In this document: piece by piece, positions 52,431 to 61,322 of the stretch | Layout: each line of letters begins with the position of its first letter | Numbering within the stretch: position 1 is the first letter of the stretch | DNA from: Candidatus Schekmanbacteria bacterium | Lineage (GTDB): Bacteria; CSSED10-310; JACPHN01 | NCBI GenBank assembly: GCA_016188575.1 | Contig: JACPHN010000124.1 | Coordinates: 53,908 to 117,907 of the forward strand | Reading direction: 5' to 3' | Length of the DNA: 64,000 nt | Notes under the pieces: generated by a model | Database searches by the model: none | What the model was told of the DNA's origin: nothing | Seen by the model: only the letters and a program-made list of their open reading frames with translations | Program-made: the position numbers and the translations under genes

Positions 52431-53063
52431 ATGTCCGCACCCGCAGTGCCAGAGTATCTCAACGCCTCGTACAGCGGCAAGCCTTGCCAGCGAGGCGGCA
52501 CCCTGATCGCCGAGGACGTCTGGGACGTCGAGGAGCACGACCGGCGGCTGGCCACGTGCGATGACTACCGCCCCGAGCAATGCAGCCATGCCGGCGGTCG
52601 TCTGCACGGCCTCGGCTGTCGTTGGCGCGTCGCGCGGGACGAGGTCGGTTCCCCTGGCTTTTGGATTCGCCGCTACTTGTGCTCCGTCTGCGGTGCCGTA
52701 TGGCAGGTGCTTCCCGCTTTCCTCGCCCGGCATCTCCATCGACCCTGGAAGGCGATTCAGTCGCGACTGGAACAGGCCGGAGCGCTCTCTGCGGCCGCAG
52801 GGGCGGCGCCTCGACTGCGCCCCAAACCAAGCACGACCCGGCGGTGGCTCGCCCGCCTGTTGGCGACGGCGATCGTGCTTACCCAAGCGCTGTCCACAGG
52901 CGGAGCCGAGGTGGGCGCAGTCATCGCTCGCGCCGGCGCGGGGTGTTGCCGTGGGGACCTCGTCGAGGCGCTGGCCGCCGGCGGCCTGCTCGATTCCCAG
53001 CGCAAGCTGGCGCAGCTCGCCGCGTGGATCCACCGCCTCGTGCCGGGTGTTCGTCTCATGTAG
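52431..53063 (+). CDS. Transposon zinc-ribbon protein (DUF6431-like)
   Basis: The protein has 210 residues from ATG 52431, with GGAGGAAG eight bases upstream; ATG 52416 is a second choice. Cysteine/histidine pairs (CQRGG, CDDYRPEQCSHAGGRLHGLGC) and the motif RRYLCSVCGAVWQVLPAFLARHLHRPW resemble the DUF6431 zinc-ribbon proteins described beside DDE transposases. The C-terminal part is helical. It probably binds DNA or assists transposition. It is separated from the transposase by 155 bp. Confidence 0.6.
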   Translation: MSAPAVPEYLNASYSGKPCQRGGTLIAEDVWDVEEHDRRLATCDDYRPEQCSHAGGRLHGLGCRWRVARDEVGSPGFWIRRYLCSVCGAVWQVLPAFLARHLHRPWKAIQSRLEQAGALSAAAGAAPRLRPKPSTTRRWLARLLATAIVLTQALSTGGAEVGAVIARAGAGCCRGDLVEALAAGGLLDSQRKLAQLAAWIHRLVPGVRLM

Positions 53064-53218
53064 AGCCCGCGTGTCCGACCGCCCCGCCCGCCATCTTCTG
53101 CGCGGTCGCGCGCCCTACCACTTATGGCTTTGCCGCCGGCGTAGCTTGTCTCCTGCGGGGTCGGTCAGCGGCCCCACGGGACGGCAGGACCGATCCTGCC
53201 TGGTCGAAGGAGACGGTT

Positions 53219-54574
53219 ATGGACGAAGAGCATCGCGAAAAAGTTGCGCTCATTCGGGTGAGCGTGTTGGGGCCCTTGATCAGTGCTCGGCTGGAGCACG
53301 GAGACCGCGCGCGTTGGTTCCAGCAGGCCGCCGAAAAGACCTACGAGGGTCCGGACGGGCGTCCGCTGCGGGTTAGCCCGCGCACCATCGAGGATTGGTA
53401 CGGTGCGTGGCGGCGCGGCGGCCTGCAGGCGCTGAAGCCAAAAAAACGCGCCGACGCCGGCAACAGTCGGGTAATCGCGCCCGAGATCGGCGAGCTCATC
53501 CTACAGATGAAGCGGGAACGACCGCGGCGCTCGATCCGCCGCATTATCCGCATGCTGGAACGGGCGGACAAGGTCGCCGCCGGGCGGTTGAAAAAAAGCA
53601 GCGTTCACCGCTTCTTGCAGAGTCGCGGGCAGTCGGCTCGACCCCGGCGGGGCGACGACGAGCGGCGCGCCTATCGCCATCCTTTTGCGGGCGATCTGTG
53701 GTTCGGCGACGTCATGCACGGCCCCGTGGTCATTTCGCCCGCGGGGACGCGGCGCAAGAGCTATCTGCACCTGTTCATCGACTCCGCGACTCGCTTCGTC
53801 GTGGGGTGTGCCTTCCGCCTGGGCGAGACCGCAACGGATCTCGAGGCGGTGCTCAGGGAGGCCATCGCCAAGCATGGCCTGCCGCGCAGTCTGTACCAGG
53901 ACCGCGGCGCGGCCCAACAAGCGGATTCGTTGCGGGTGATCTGTGCCGAGCTCTCCATCCATTTTCTTCACTGTCGGGCCCGGGATCCGGCGGCAAAGGG
54001 GGGTGTGGAAAGAATTTTCCGCACCATCGATGACGAGGTGATCAATGAGCTCCCCGCCGAGCCCCTTCCCCTTGCCGAGCTCAATGGCCTGCTCTGGTCA
54101 TGGCTGTCGGTGGAGTATCACCGCCGAGTGCACAGCGGCACCGGGCAGATGCCTCTGGAGCACTGGCTCGGTCAGACCGCACAACTGCGCCCGGCGCCGC
54201 GGGGCGAGCGCCTGGACGAGGTATTCCTGCACCGCGAGCGGCGCCACGTGCGCAAGGACTCGACGATTCACTTCCAGGGCTCCGTGCTCGAGGTCCGCCC
54301 CGAGCTTTGCGGCCAGACGGTGGATCTGCGTTTCGACCCTCATCACCCCGAGCGCCTACCACGAGTATTCGTCGAGGGCCGCTTCTACTGCGACACTATC
54401 CCACTGGATGTGGTCCGCAATGCGAGCCGGCCGCAACGCCGGATCGAGATCGCTGTCGATGACGACCACGAGCGTATGCCGACCGGCATCGATCCGCTGC
54501 GACAAATCCAGGCGGAACACGATCGCCGCACCCGCTCGCCGCAACCGCAACGACCCATCGCAGAGGAGGAATAG
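53219..54574 (+). CDS. DD35E transposase (TniA/MuA-like, rve fold)
   Basis: The protein has 451 residues from ATG 53219 behind AAGGAG. The N-terminal helix-turn-helix part (SPRTIEDWYGAWRRGGLQAL) and a second HTH (RRSIRRIIRMLERADKVAAG) precede the catalytic core: Asp164 (FGDVMHGP), Asp228 (YQDRGAA) and Glu264 (GGVERIF), with 35 residues between the last two. A Mu-type C-terminal beta domain follows (LDEVFLHRERRHVRKDSTIHFQG). It cuts and joins the transposon ends. It is three bases upstream of the ATPase gene. Confidence 0.92.
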   Translation: MDEEHREKVALIRVSVLGPLISARLEHGDRARWFQQAAEKTYEGPDGRPLRVSPRTIEDWYGAWRRGGLQALKPKKRADAGNSRVIAPEIGELILQMKRERPRRSIRRIIRMLERADKVAAGRLKKSSVHRFLQSRGQSARPRRGDDERRAYRHPFAGDLWFGDVMHGPVVISPAGTRRKSYLHLFIDSATRFVVGCAFRLGETATDLEAVLREAIAKHGLPRSLYQDRGAAQQADSLRVICAELSIHFLHCRARDPAAKGGVERIFRTIDDEVINELPAEPLPLAELNGLLWSWLSVEYHRRVHSGTGQMPLEHWLGQTAQLRPAPRGERLDEVFLHRERRHVRKDSTIHFQGSVLEVRPELCGQTVDLRFDPHHPERLPRVFVEGRFYCDTIPLDVVRNASRPQRRIEIAVDDDHERMPTGIDPLRQIQAEHDRRTRSPQPQRPIAEEE

Positions 54575-54577
54575 GCC

Positions 54578-55384
54578 ATGGAATATCTACAGCGTTTCGG
54601 TCTTGCCCACGACGTGTTTCCCCGCCACGCCCAGGGGCGCACCTTCTTTGTGACCCCGAGCTATGAAAGGCTCGAGCGGCGCTTCGCAATGCTGGCTCGA
54701 CAGCCAGGGATCGGGGTGCTGACCGGCGAGGTGGGGGTCGGCAAGACCGCGGCCATGCGCAATCTCGCGGCGGGACTTCCCCGTCCGGACTACCGCGTCA
54801 TCTACTTGTGCGACGCCCCCGCAGAAGCTGCGGACCTTCACCGCGAGCTCGCCGCCGAGCTCGGGCTACGCCCCGCCCACCGCAAGGTGCAACTCGGGCG
54901 CGACCTCAAAAACGCTCTCATCCAGATGGTGGACGAACAAGGGGTGCAGCCGGTGTTGATCCTGGACGACGCAGAACAGTTGCCGGACGCCGTCTTGACC
55001 GAGCTGTGCCGGCTGGCCAACGTCGCCATGGACAGCCGGACCGTCCTGGTATTGTGGCTCGTGGGACAGCCACGGCTGCTCAGAACGCTGCGGATGAAGC
55101 ACCATGCGGCGTTGGCGTCGCGGCTCGCCGCCCGCGTCGAGCTCGCGCCGATATCCGGACGCGGCGACTTCGAGGGCTTTGTGACCCATGGTCTCAAAGC
55201 CGCGGGCGCCACCACCAAGATCATCTCCGATCCGGCCGCGGAGCTGCTCTTCCGAGTCAGCCACGGGCTGCCTCGGGAGGCGGCGCGCCTGCTTCGGGAA
55301 GGGCTCATCCACGCCCATGAGCGGCAGTCCAGCATGCTCGACGAGATCATCCTGGAAGCGGTGCTCACCGCGGAGAAGCTCTGA
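54578..55384 (+). CDS. AAA+ ATPase, ExeA/TniB/MuB-like
   Basis: The protein has 268 residues. The start MEYLQRFGLAHDVFPRH is typical of ExeA-type ATPases. Walker A is GEVGVGKTA (about 50-58), Walker B is VLILDDAEQL, and sensor and arginine-finger regions follow (LWLVGQPRLLRTLRM, ASRLAARVEL). In transposons this protein selects the target and activates the transposase. It sits between the transposase and primase genes with a one-base overlap to the latter (TGATG). Confidence 0.9.
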   Translation: MEYLQRFGLAHDVFPRHAQGRTFFVTPSYERLERRFAMLARQPGIGVLTGEVGVGKTAAMRNLAAGLPRPDYRVIYLCDAPAEAADLHRELAAELGLRPAHRKVQLGRDLKNALIQMVDEQGVQPVLILDDAEQLPDAVLTELCRLANVAMDSRTVLVLWLVGQPRLLRTLRMKHHAALASRLAARVELAPISGRGDFEGFVTHGLKAAGATTKIISDPAAELLFRVSHGLPREAARLLREGLIHAHERQSSMLDEIILEAVLTAEKL

Positions 55385-57609
55385 TGGAGGCGGTGCGCCC
55401 ACGGAGCATCGGCGCCGCGGCAGCCGCCAAGTCGTCTGCGCCGGTGCAGGCGGCGCTACAGGACTATGCCCATGGGGTCTACTCGATCCCCATCCCCGCT
55501 GGGCGCAAAGGTCCGCGACAAAAGCAGTGGCAGCACCTGCGACACCCACCCGACGAGCTTGCTCATGCCTTTTCGCCCCGTGCCAACCGCGGTCGACTGC
55601 TCGGCATTGCACCACCGGAAGGCATGGTGGGAGGCTTCGTGGTCTGCGTGGATCTCGACACGCCACTGGCGTTGGCGTTGGCCGCCCGCTGGTTGCCCGA
55701 AACCGGCGAGATCGGAGGTCGGGCGGCGGCACCCACGAGCCACTGGTTCTACGAGTCGTGTCCGCCACCCGATACCACGCGCTACACGGATCCGGACGGC
55801 ACGCGCCTGCTGGAAGCACTGAGCACCGGCACTCAGGTATTGGTGCCGCCAAGCATCCATCCTTCGGGGGAGTCCTACACCTGGGCGAGCTATGGTCATC
55901 GGCACCGCGTCGACGCCGGGGCCTTGCTGTCGTGCTGTAGCCGGCTGGCGGCGGCAACGCTGTTGGCGCGCCGGTGGCCGGAAAAAGGCTGCCGCCAGCA
56001 AGCGGCCCTGGCGGTGGCCGGGGCACTGCTCGAAAGTCAGTGGAGCCCACCGCAGGTCGAGCACCTGCTTCTCGGCGTGACCACCGCTGCCGGCGACGAG
56101 GAAACGAGCAAGCGAGTCCAAACCGTGGCCGCAACCCAGAAGCGTCGTCGCGCCGGTGGCACCGTCTGCGCCTGGCCCACCCTGGTGCGGATCTTCGGTG
56201 AGGCGGCAGTCGACCGCCTGCGGGCGTGGCTACATCTGCAGCCGGCACCACGGCGCGCGCCGACGCCTACCCCGGATCGCAATAAAGGCACGCCGGCGCT
56301 CTCCCGACACCATCCGCCCGCGCTCGGAGCGGCGGCGTATCACGGCCTGGCCGGCGACATCGTTGGCACCCTGGCGCCTCACACCGAAGCCGACCCCGCG
56401 GCCTTGCTCTTTCAATTCTTGACCGCCTTCGGCAATGCGGTCGGGCCTTTCCCCCACGTTGCCGTGGAGGCGACGCGTCACGGCACGACCTTGTTCTGTG
56501 TTCTGGTGGGAGCCTCCAGCAAGGCGCGGAAGGGCACGTCGTGGCAGCACATCCTGCGCCTGCTTCGCCTCGCCGGCACCGCTGCGGGTGGTGCCGATCA
56601 CCCTGCCAGTCTGGCGCGGTGGCTCGACGAGAACATCAAGGACGGTCTCAGCTCGGGAGAAGGTCTGATCTGGCATGTCCGCGATCCCCAGCGGCAGTGG
56701 CAGGCCGATCGCAAAGGCGGCGGCCGAGAGATCATCGTCGATCGCGGTATTGACGACAAGCGTCTTCTCATCCAGGCCAGCGAGCTGATCGCCGCGATCC
56801 GCTGCATGGCTCGCACTGGAAATACCCTGTCAGCGGTATTGCGTTGCGCCTGGGACTCGGGCGATCTGCGCATTCTCACCCGCAACCAACCGGTGACGGC
56901 CTCTGGAGCTCATATCAGTATCGTCGGGCACATCACCACCGAGGAGCTGCGCCGGGGCCTGGGAGACATCGAAGTGGCCAATGGCTTTGCCAACCGCTTC
57001 CTCTGGGTCTTCGTCCGCCGCTCCAAGCTTCTTCCGGACGGCGGCGCACTCGGGGACGAAGCGCTCATGCCGTTGGCCGAAGCGCTCCGTCAGGCGCTCG
57101 GGCAAGCCGCCATCCGCGGTCTCGTGCCGCGGGACGAGGCCGCCGCCGAGCTCTGGCGAACGGTCTATGGGGAGCTCTCCGCCGCCTGGCCGGGCATCGC
57201 GGGCAGCATCACCGGGCGTGCCGAAGCGCAGGTGGTGCGGCTCTCGCTGATCTACGCCTTGCTCGACGGCAGCGCGACCATTGGCCAGTGTCACCTCGAA
57301 GCCGCTCTGGAATGCTGGCGCTACGCGTCCGACTCGGTAGCGTTCATCTTCGGGGACGCCACCGGAGACCCCATCGCCGACACCATCCTCCAGGCGTTGA
57401 AGGCGGCACCAGACGGGCTCACCCGCACCCAGATGCACGACTTGTTCGGGCGACACCGCGACAGGGAGGCGATCGACAGGGCGCTCGCGGCGTTGCATGA
57501 GACCGGGTCGGTGAACGTTCAGCAACTGCCTACGGAGGGCCGGCCGCGGCAGGTGTGGTCGGCAACCCACACGGCCGCAGCGGCGCAGGACCTTTCTTCG
57601 CCGACCTGA
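55384..57609 (+). CDS. Primase-polymerase (AEP) fused to a DUF3987-like domain
   Basis: The protein has 741 residues. The N-terminal Prim-Pol domain carries the catalytic set VVCVDLDTP (Asp90, Asp92), APTSHWF (Ser119-His120), LLEALSTG (Glu144) and the signature VPPSIHPSGESYTW (about 154-167). A helical region of about 100 residues leads to a DUF3987-like domain from about residue 310 (ALGAAAYHGLAGDIV, VLVGASSKARKGTSW as the modified P-loop, GHITTEELRRGLGD, GFANRFLW). The last 100 residues include a winged-helix-like end (LTRTQMHDLFGRHRDREAIDRAL). Such fusions usually belong to plasmids and phages, where they prime replication. Here the gene is in the transposition operon. Confidence 0.88.
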   Translation: MEAVRPRSIGAAAAAKSSAPVQAALQDYAHGVYSIPIPAGRKGPRQKQWQHLRHPPDELAHAFSPRANRGRLLGIAPPEGMVGGFVVCVDLDTPLALALAARWLPETGEIGGRAAAPTSHWFYESCPPPDTTRYTDPDGTRLLEALSTGTQVLVPPSIHPSGESYTWASYGHRHRVDAGALLSCCSRLAAATLLARRWPEKGCRQQAALAVAGALLESQWSPPQVEHLLLGVTTAAGDEETSKRVQTVAATQKRRRAGGTVCAWPTLVRIFGEAAVDRLRAWLHLQPAPRRAPTPTPDRNKGTPALSRHHPPALGAAAYHGLAGDIVGTLAPHTEADPAALLFQFLTAFGNAVGPFPHVAVEATRHGTTLFCVLVGASSKARKGTSWQHILRLLRLAGTAAGGADHPASLARWLDENIKDGLSSGEGLIWHVRDPQRQWQADRKGGGREIIVDRGIDDKRLLIQASELIAAIRCMARTGNTLSAVLRCAWDSGDLRILTRNQPVTASGAHISIVGHITTEELRRGLGDIEVANGFANRFLWVFVRRSKLLPDGGALGDEALMPLAEALRQALGQAAIRGLVPRDEAAAELWRTVYGELSAAWPGIAGSITGRAEAQVVRLSLIYALLDGSATIGQCHLEAALECWRYASDSVAFIFGDATGDPIADTILQALKAAPDGLTRTQMHDLFGRHRDREAIDRALAALHETGSVNVQQLPTEGRPRQVWSATHTAAAAQDLSSPT

Positions 57610-57835
57610 GCACCGGCTGAGGCCCAGGTCGAGCTTTCTTCGCTTTATCCCCTTCTTTCTCGCCTATCCTCGCCGGTGTAACAGCTCCCACCCCGCACCC
57701 GACAGCGCCGGGTGCGGGCTCACCTCGGCCCAAAGCCATCCCCTCGCGAAGCAAACCCGACTCGGCACCATCGCGCCGGGCGAGCTACTCACCAAATTCC
57801 GGAACAACAACACGGGGTCAAAGCGGGCTGTTACA
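57610..57835. other. Transposon right-end region
   Basis: It contains GGTGTAACAG (57675-57684), an inverted copy of the element's terminal bases plus two host bases (CTGTTACACC, 57828-57837), and a hairpin CCCGCACCC/GGGTGCGGG (57692-57700 and 57710-57718, 9-bp stem). The hairpin could end transcription of the primase gene; the internal copy may be a second transposase site. No gene is seen. Confidence 0.6.
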
Positions 57836-57840
57836 CCTGC
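57836..57840. repeat. Right target-site duplication CCTGC
   Basis: This is a direct copy of 52207-52211, immediately after the terminal TGTTACA of the element. Confidence 0.85.
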
Positions 57841-58498
57841 TCCACGTAAGGCCGCCGTCTGCAGACCTGTAGATGTCACTGTAAGGGTGCGACGAATTGT
57901 GCTCGCCGATGGCGTAGAGGAAGGCACCCGGTGCCGTGGAACCAGCAAAAGCGGCCACTTCCCGATTTACGATGGGAAACCCATCCGATTCGGAACCTTT
58001 TCCAGCCTTCCACGAGAAGCCGCCGTCGGTGCTGACGTAGACACCAAAGTCGGCACCGACGAGCAGGGTCCCTGTCGGGTCGACGTGAATGGCTGCCGCT
58101 GCACTTCCCGGAAAGCTCTGCATCACGGACCAGGTGCCGCCGCTGTCGGTGGTCCTGACCAAGACGTCGGCCGGCTCGTCGAAATAGGGATGGTAGAAGC
58201 TGACATAAGCAGTCGCGGCGTCGAGCGGATCGGCGGCGATAGCATACAGGCTTGCCACGTCGCCGTTCTTTACAGGCGCGGGTGGGCTGGTAACCGTTGA
58301 CCACGACCTGGCCTGATCCGTCGAGATGAAGACGGTGCCGGAGGCGCTTGCGGCATAGATCGCGTGGTGGCCGCCACTCGATTGGGTAAGGTGCACTATG
58401 GTTGTGGCCAGACTTTCTGCGCAACCCCTGGAGGTGATGGCGAAAGCGATGATGGCAACGACGGCGAGCATCGAGAGGCGTTTCTTGTGGCCAGACAT
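57836..58498 (-). pseudogene. BNR-repeat secreted protein, N-terminal half (split by transposon)
   Basis: The start is ATG 58498 behind AGGAG. The signal peptide is LSMLAVVAIIAFAITSRGCA. BNR repeats follow: TVFISTDQARSW, VLVRTTDSGGTW, VYVSTDGGFSW and IYRSADGGLTWS, where the transposon enters. In the present sequence the frame ends six codons into the element (RCNSPL). The continuation is 52211-51775. The intact product would be a 364-residue exported beta-propeller. Confidence 0.85.
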
Positions 58499-58816
58499 GG
58501 CTGGGATCTCCTGTTGGTGATTGGATACGCTGGGCCGGTCCAATGCAGGAATCATGCCATGGAGCAACGCGCTCATGAAGGCACGGACGCGATTGGGCCA
58601 GGGAGCGCGCGTGAAATTACACACGTGCAAGGTGACCGCTGCGCCGGTAACGCCCACCCCGGACCCATCCGCTGCACGGCCGGTGCCGAGTCCCCTTGCG
58701 GCGCGGGGCCGCCGCTCCCCTCGCAACGCCGTAAGCGTACGATAGCGGTCTGAGCACGCCCTCGCCTCGCCCTCATGCAGAACAGTCCGGTCAGCGTGCG
58801 AGCAGCTTCGCGGTGA

Positions 58817-59698
58817 TCATGCGATGGCCGCCTCAGCGCGCAGCCTGAGAATGGCACGCTCGAAGAATAGGAGGACAAGCATAGTCGCTAGTAGGGGACG
58901 ACGATTGTCCGAAGAAGAAACCCACGTTGCGAGGTCGTCCGTTTCATCCGGCGCGGGTCGGCGGAGCCGGTGGAAAACTAATGAGAGCGCGTTGGCTGGA
59001 CCGCAGCTCCCTGGCGTACCGCTCCCCCCAATCCAGCTCGCGCCGCCATCGGTGTTCATGAAAATGGCACCTTACGGATAGCGCTGGCGCAGGCGCGATT
59101 GGGATCACCAGGCTCAACGGCCACTGCGGTAACGGTTAGTGGGTAGAGCAGCAGTGAGACACCTGTTGAGGTCGCGAGCCAATGCTCGCCACCATCCGTG
59201 CTCTTGAAGGTGCCTCGCTCGAAAGTTCCCGCTTAGGCAATCAACGGCTCACTGACGCTGGCTGTAAGGGAATGGATGCGGGAGCTCGTCATGCCAGCAG
59301 AGGCTTGCGCCCAGGAATGGGCGCCGCCACACCGACCGCAATCGACTTCACTTCGCGATCAGTGGGAACTGAGGTGTGGAGTCGGCTGGGGAGCTTGTCG
59401 CCGCCCAGGTACGCGCGAGCGGGCGGAGTAAGACCGGACGAGGACATGGATGTCGGCGAGTCGACTGCGGCGTGCCCCCAGTGCGAACCGCCGTCCGTGG
59501 TTGTGAAGATACCGGCAAAGCGGGTTCCCGCAACACGGTAGACGGAGAATTCGGCACGACGGCAATCGCCAAGACGTCTGGGGTAGTAGGTCCGAAGGTC
59601 TCCCACCGCCCGGTTGGCGCCGAGTTGCGTCCCTCGGGGCCAAGCGCCATGACCGTCGCATAGACACTGGCAACGATGAGCCCGCAAAGATCGCCCAA
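58817..59698 (-). pseudogene. Decayed BNR-repeat protein gene
   Basis: Minus-strand pieces in different frames make up a second BNR gene. They are a signal-like start (GDLCGLIVASVYATVMAL), GRWETFGPTTPDVLAIAVVP, then after a frame change VYRVAGTRFAGIFTTTDGGSHWG, further on GTFKSTDGGEHWLA (about 59180-59220), and finally MNTDGGASWIG near 59059. At least two frameshifts separate them. It is probably a dead paralogue of the gene split by the transposon. Confidence 0.65.
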
Positions 59699-60187
59699 GC
59701 CGGCGCTGGGGCGAACACCCGCCGCGGTTCGTCAAGATTGGATCTCTGTCGGATGCCCTTGCCCATCAAGTTTCTAGTACGGGCGGACTGACCTGCGGAA
59801 ACGTCGCGCGCGACAAGGTCAGAAAAGTCCTGGCCATTGGCGCGTCGCGAGCGGTCGCACGTAGCCACCGCGTGCCACCGGCCGCGTCGTGTCGCTGACG
59901 CACCGCTTGAGTTCAAATCGAGATTCGCTTATTTTGGCAAGAACAGAAAGTGCTCGCTTTCCCTCTCCCCGAGGAACCATGATGAAACAGATGGTATTCG
60001 TGCGCGGGTTGCTCGGATCTCCGGCGAGGAATCAGAGATCCGGCTCGTCGCGGACGACACGGATCCGGGTGTCATCCATTCGTCAGCCGGTCCGAAACCC
60101 CGCCCTTCAACTCAACCATACGTTCCAATAGGACGATAATCTGTTGCGCACGGGTCGATGTGACAAGCGCAACCCGGGGAGGCATGA
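59699..60187. other. Region upstream of the Pit transporter
   Basis: No gene is supported. It contains the 35-bp repeat at 60075-60109. The ribosome site GGGGAGG lies just before the pit start. Confidence 0.4.
60075..60109 (-). repeat. 35-bp exact inverted copy of the hairpin-cluster end
   Basis: This stretch, beginning TCCATTCGTCAGCCGGTCCG and ending CCCTTCA, is the reverse complement of 27894-27928 with no mismatch. The hairpins of the other copy are not present here, so this is a truncated member of the family. Confidence 0.85.
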
Positions 60188-61234
60188 GTGGATAGCAGCG
60201 AGGTCGCCTTCTTGGCGATCGCCACGATCGGGTTTGTCCTGGTATTCAACTACACCAACGGGTTCCACGACGCCGCGAACATCATCGGCACGACGATCGC
60301 GTCACGGGCGATGACACCGATTCAGTCCATCATTATCGTCGGAATGTGCGAGCTCCTGGGCCCACTTCTGGGTGGCACGGCCGTCGCCAACACCATTGGC
60401 GGGGTTCTGACGATCGGTGATCTGCCGCCCTCCGTGTCGATTGGCGTCATTCTCTGCGGCATTGTTGGAGCCATTTCCTGGAACCTCTTGACCTGGTGGT
60501 TCGGGATCCCCTCCTCGTCCCTGCATGCGCTCGTCGGAGGTCTCTGCGGCGCAGTCATCGTCGCGGCGGGGTGGGATCACGTGGTTTGGGGTCTTCAGGA
60601 GTTGCGCGGCTACAAGCTTGTCGGCGTCATGAAGGTCCTTTTGGCATTGGTACTGTCGCCGCTTGTCGGGTTTTGGGTGGGATTCGCCATTCATCGCTTT
60701 CTGAGCTTCCTCCTCCGCGGCGCGCGGCCAAGCGTGAACAAGCCGCTGCGCGGCTTGCAGTTTATCACAGCAGCCGGTCTCGCCTTTTCCCATGGGGCAA
60801 ACGACGCCCAGAAAAGCATGGGAATCATAACGCTGGTACTGCTGCTTTCCGGGCGCCAGTCCCGGTTCGAGGTCCCCACGTGGGTAATGCTGGCGTGCGC
60901 GTCAGCAATTACGCTCGGCGTTCTCTCCGGCGGCTGGCGTATCGTGCGGACGGTGGGCTTCGGGATTTACAAGGTTCGCCCCATCCACGCCCTCGGCGCC
61001 CAGCTCACGTCGGCGGCGGTCATCCTGTCCGCATCGGCTCTGGGCGCCCCCGTGTCGACGACCCACGTCGTCAGCGCTTCGATCATGGGCATAGGCGCCT
61101 CGGAACGTCCCAAAGCGGTGCGTTGGGCCAGGGCGAAGGATATTGCCAGCACCTGGGTGATCACCATGCCGGCAGCGGCCATCGTCGCCATCGCTACCTA
61201 TTTTGCCGTGCTGCGCGCCGCGCTCGGCCTCTGA
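60188..61234 (+). CDS. pit: Pit-family inorganic phosphate transporter
   Basis: The protein has 348 residues from GTG 60188 behind GGGGAGG. About ten hydrophobic segments are seen. The two inverted family signatures are intact: NYTNGFHDAANIIGT near the N-terminus and AFSHGANDAQKSMG in the middle, along with GIPSSSLHALVGG and GAPVSTTHVVSAS. It is a low-affinity symporter of phosphate, or metal-phosphate, with a cation. The usual upstream DUF47/PhoU-like partner is missing. Confidence 0.93.
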   Translation: MDSSEVAFLAIATIGFVLVFNYTNGFHDAANIIGTTIASRAMTPIQSIIIVGMCELLGPLLGGTAVANTIGGVLTIGDLPPSVSIGVILCGIVGAISWNLLTWWFGIPSSSLHALVGGLCGAVIVAAGWDHVVWGLQELRGYKLVGVMKVLLALVLSPLVGFWVGFAIHRFLSFLLRGARPSVNKPLRGLQFITAAGLAFSHGANDAQKSMGIITLVLLLSGRQSRFEVPTWVMLACASAITLGVLSGGWRIVRTVGFGIYKVRPIHALGAQLTSAAVILSASALGAPVSTTHVVSASIMGIGASERPKAVRWARAKDIASTWVITMPAAAIVAIATYFAVLRAALGL

Positions 61235-61322
61235 TCCCAGGTGGGCGGCGCCCTGCACACATTCCTCAGCACTGGCGAAGCGCCTCCGCAGCGCGCACAC
61301 GGTTCGCCATCCTTCACTCACG

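Larger units (their letters stand above)
52212..57835 (+). mobile_element. 5,624-bp DDE transposon encoding a primase-polymerase
   Basis: The left end TGTTACGACCCGC (52212-52224) and the right end, read inward, TGTAACAGCCCGC (57835-57823) agree at 10 of 13 positions and begin with TGT/ACA, as in Tn7/Mu/Tn5053-type elements. The flanks carry 5-bp duplications CCTGC. Four co-directional genes fill it: a zinc-ribbon protein, a DD35E transposase, an AAA+ ATPase, and a primase-polymerase with a DUF3987-like domain. There is no resolvase, antibiotic-resistance or defence cargo. The element interrupts a BNR-repeat gene whose frame is exactly restored on removal, so the insertion appears recent. Confidence 0.88.

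Noticed and set aside
52580..53218. N-terminal extension of the transposase frame through the zinc-ribbon gene
   Set aside because: It lies in another frame of the zinc-ribbon gene and is not transposase-like; ATG 53219 has AAGGAG and starts the helix-turn-helix region.
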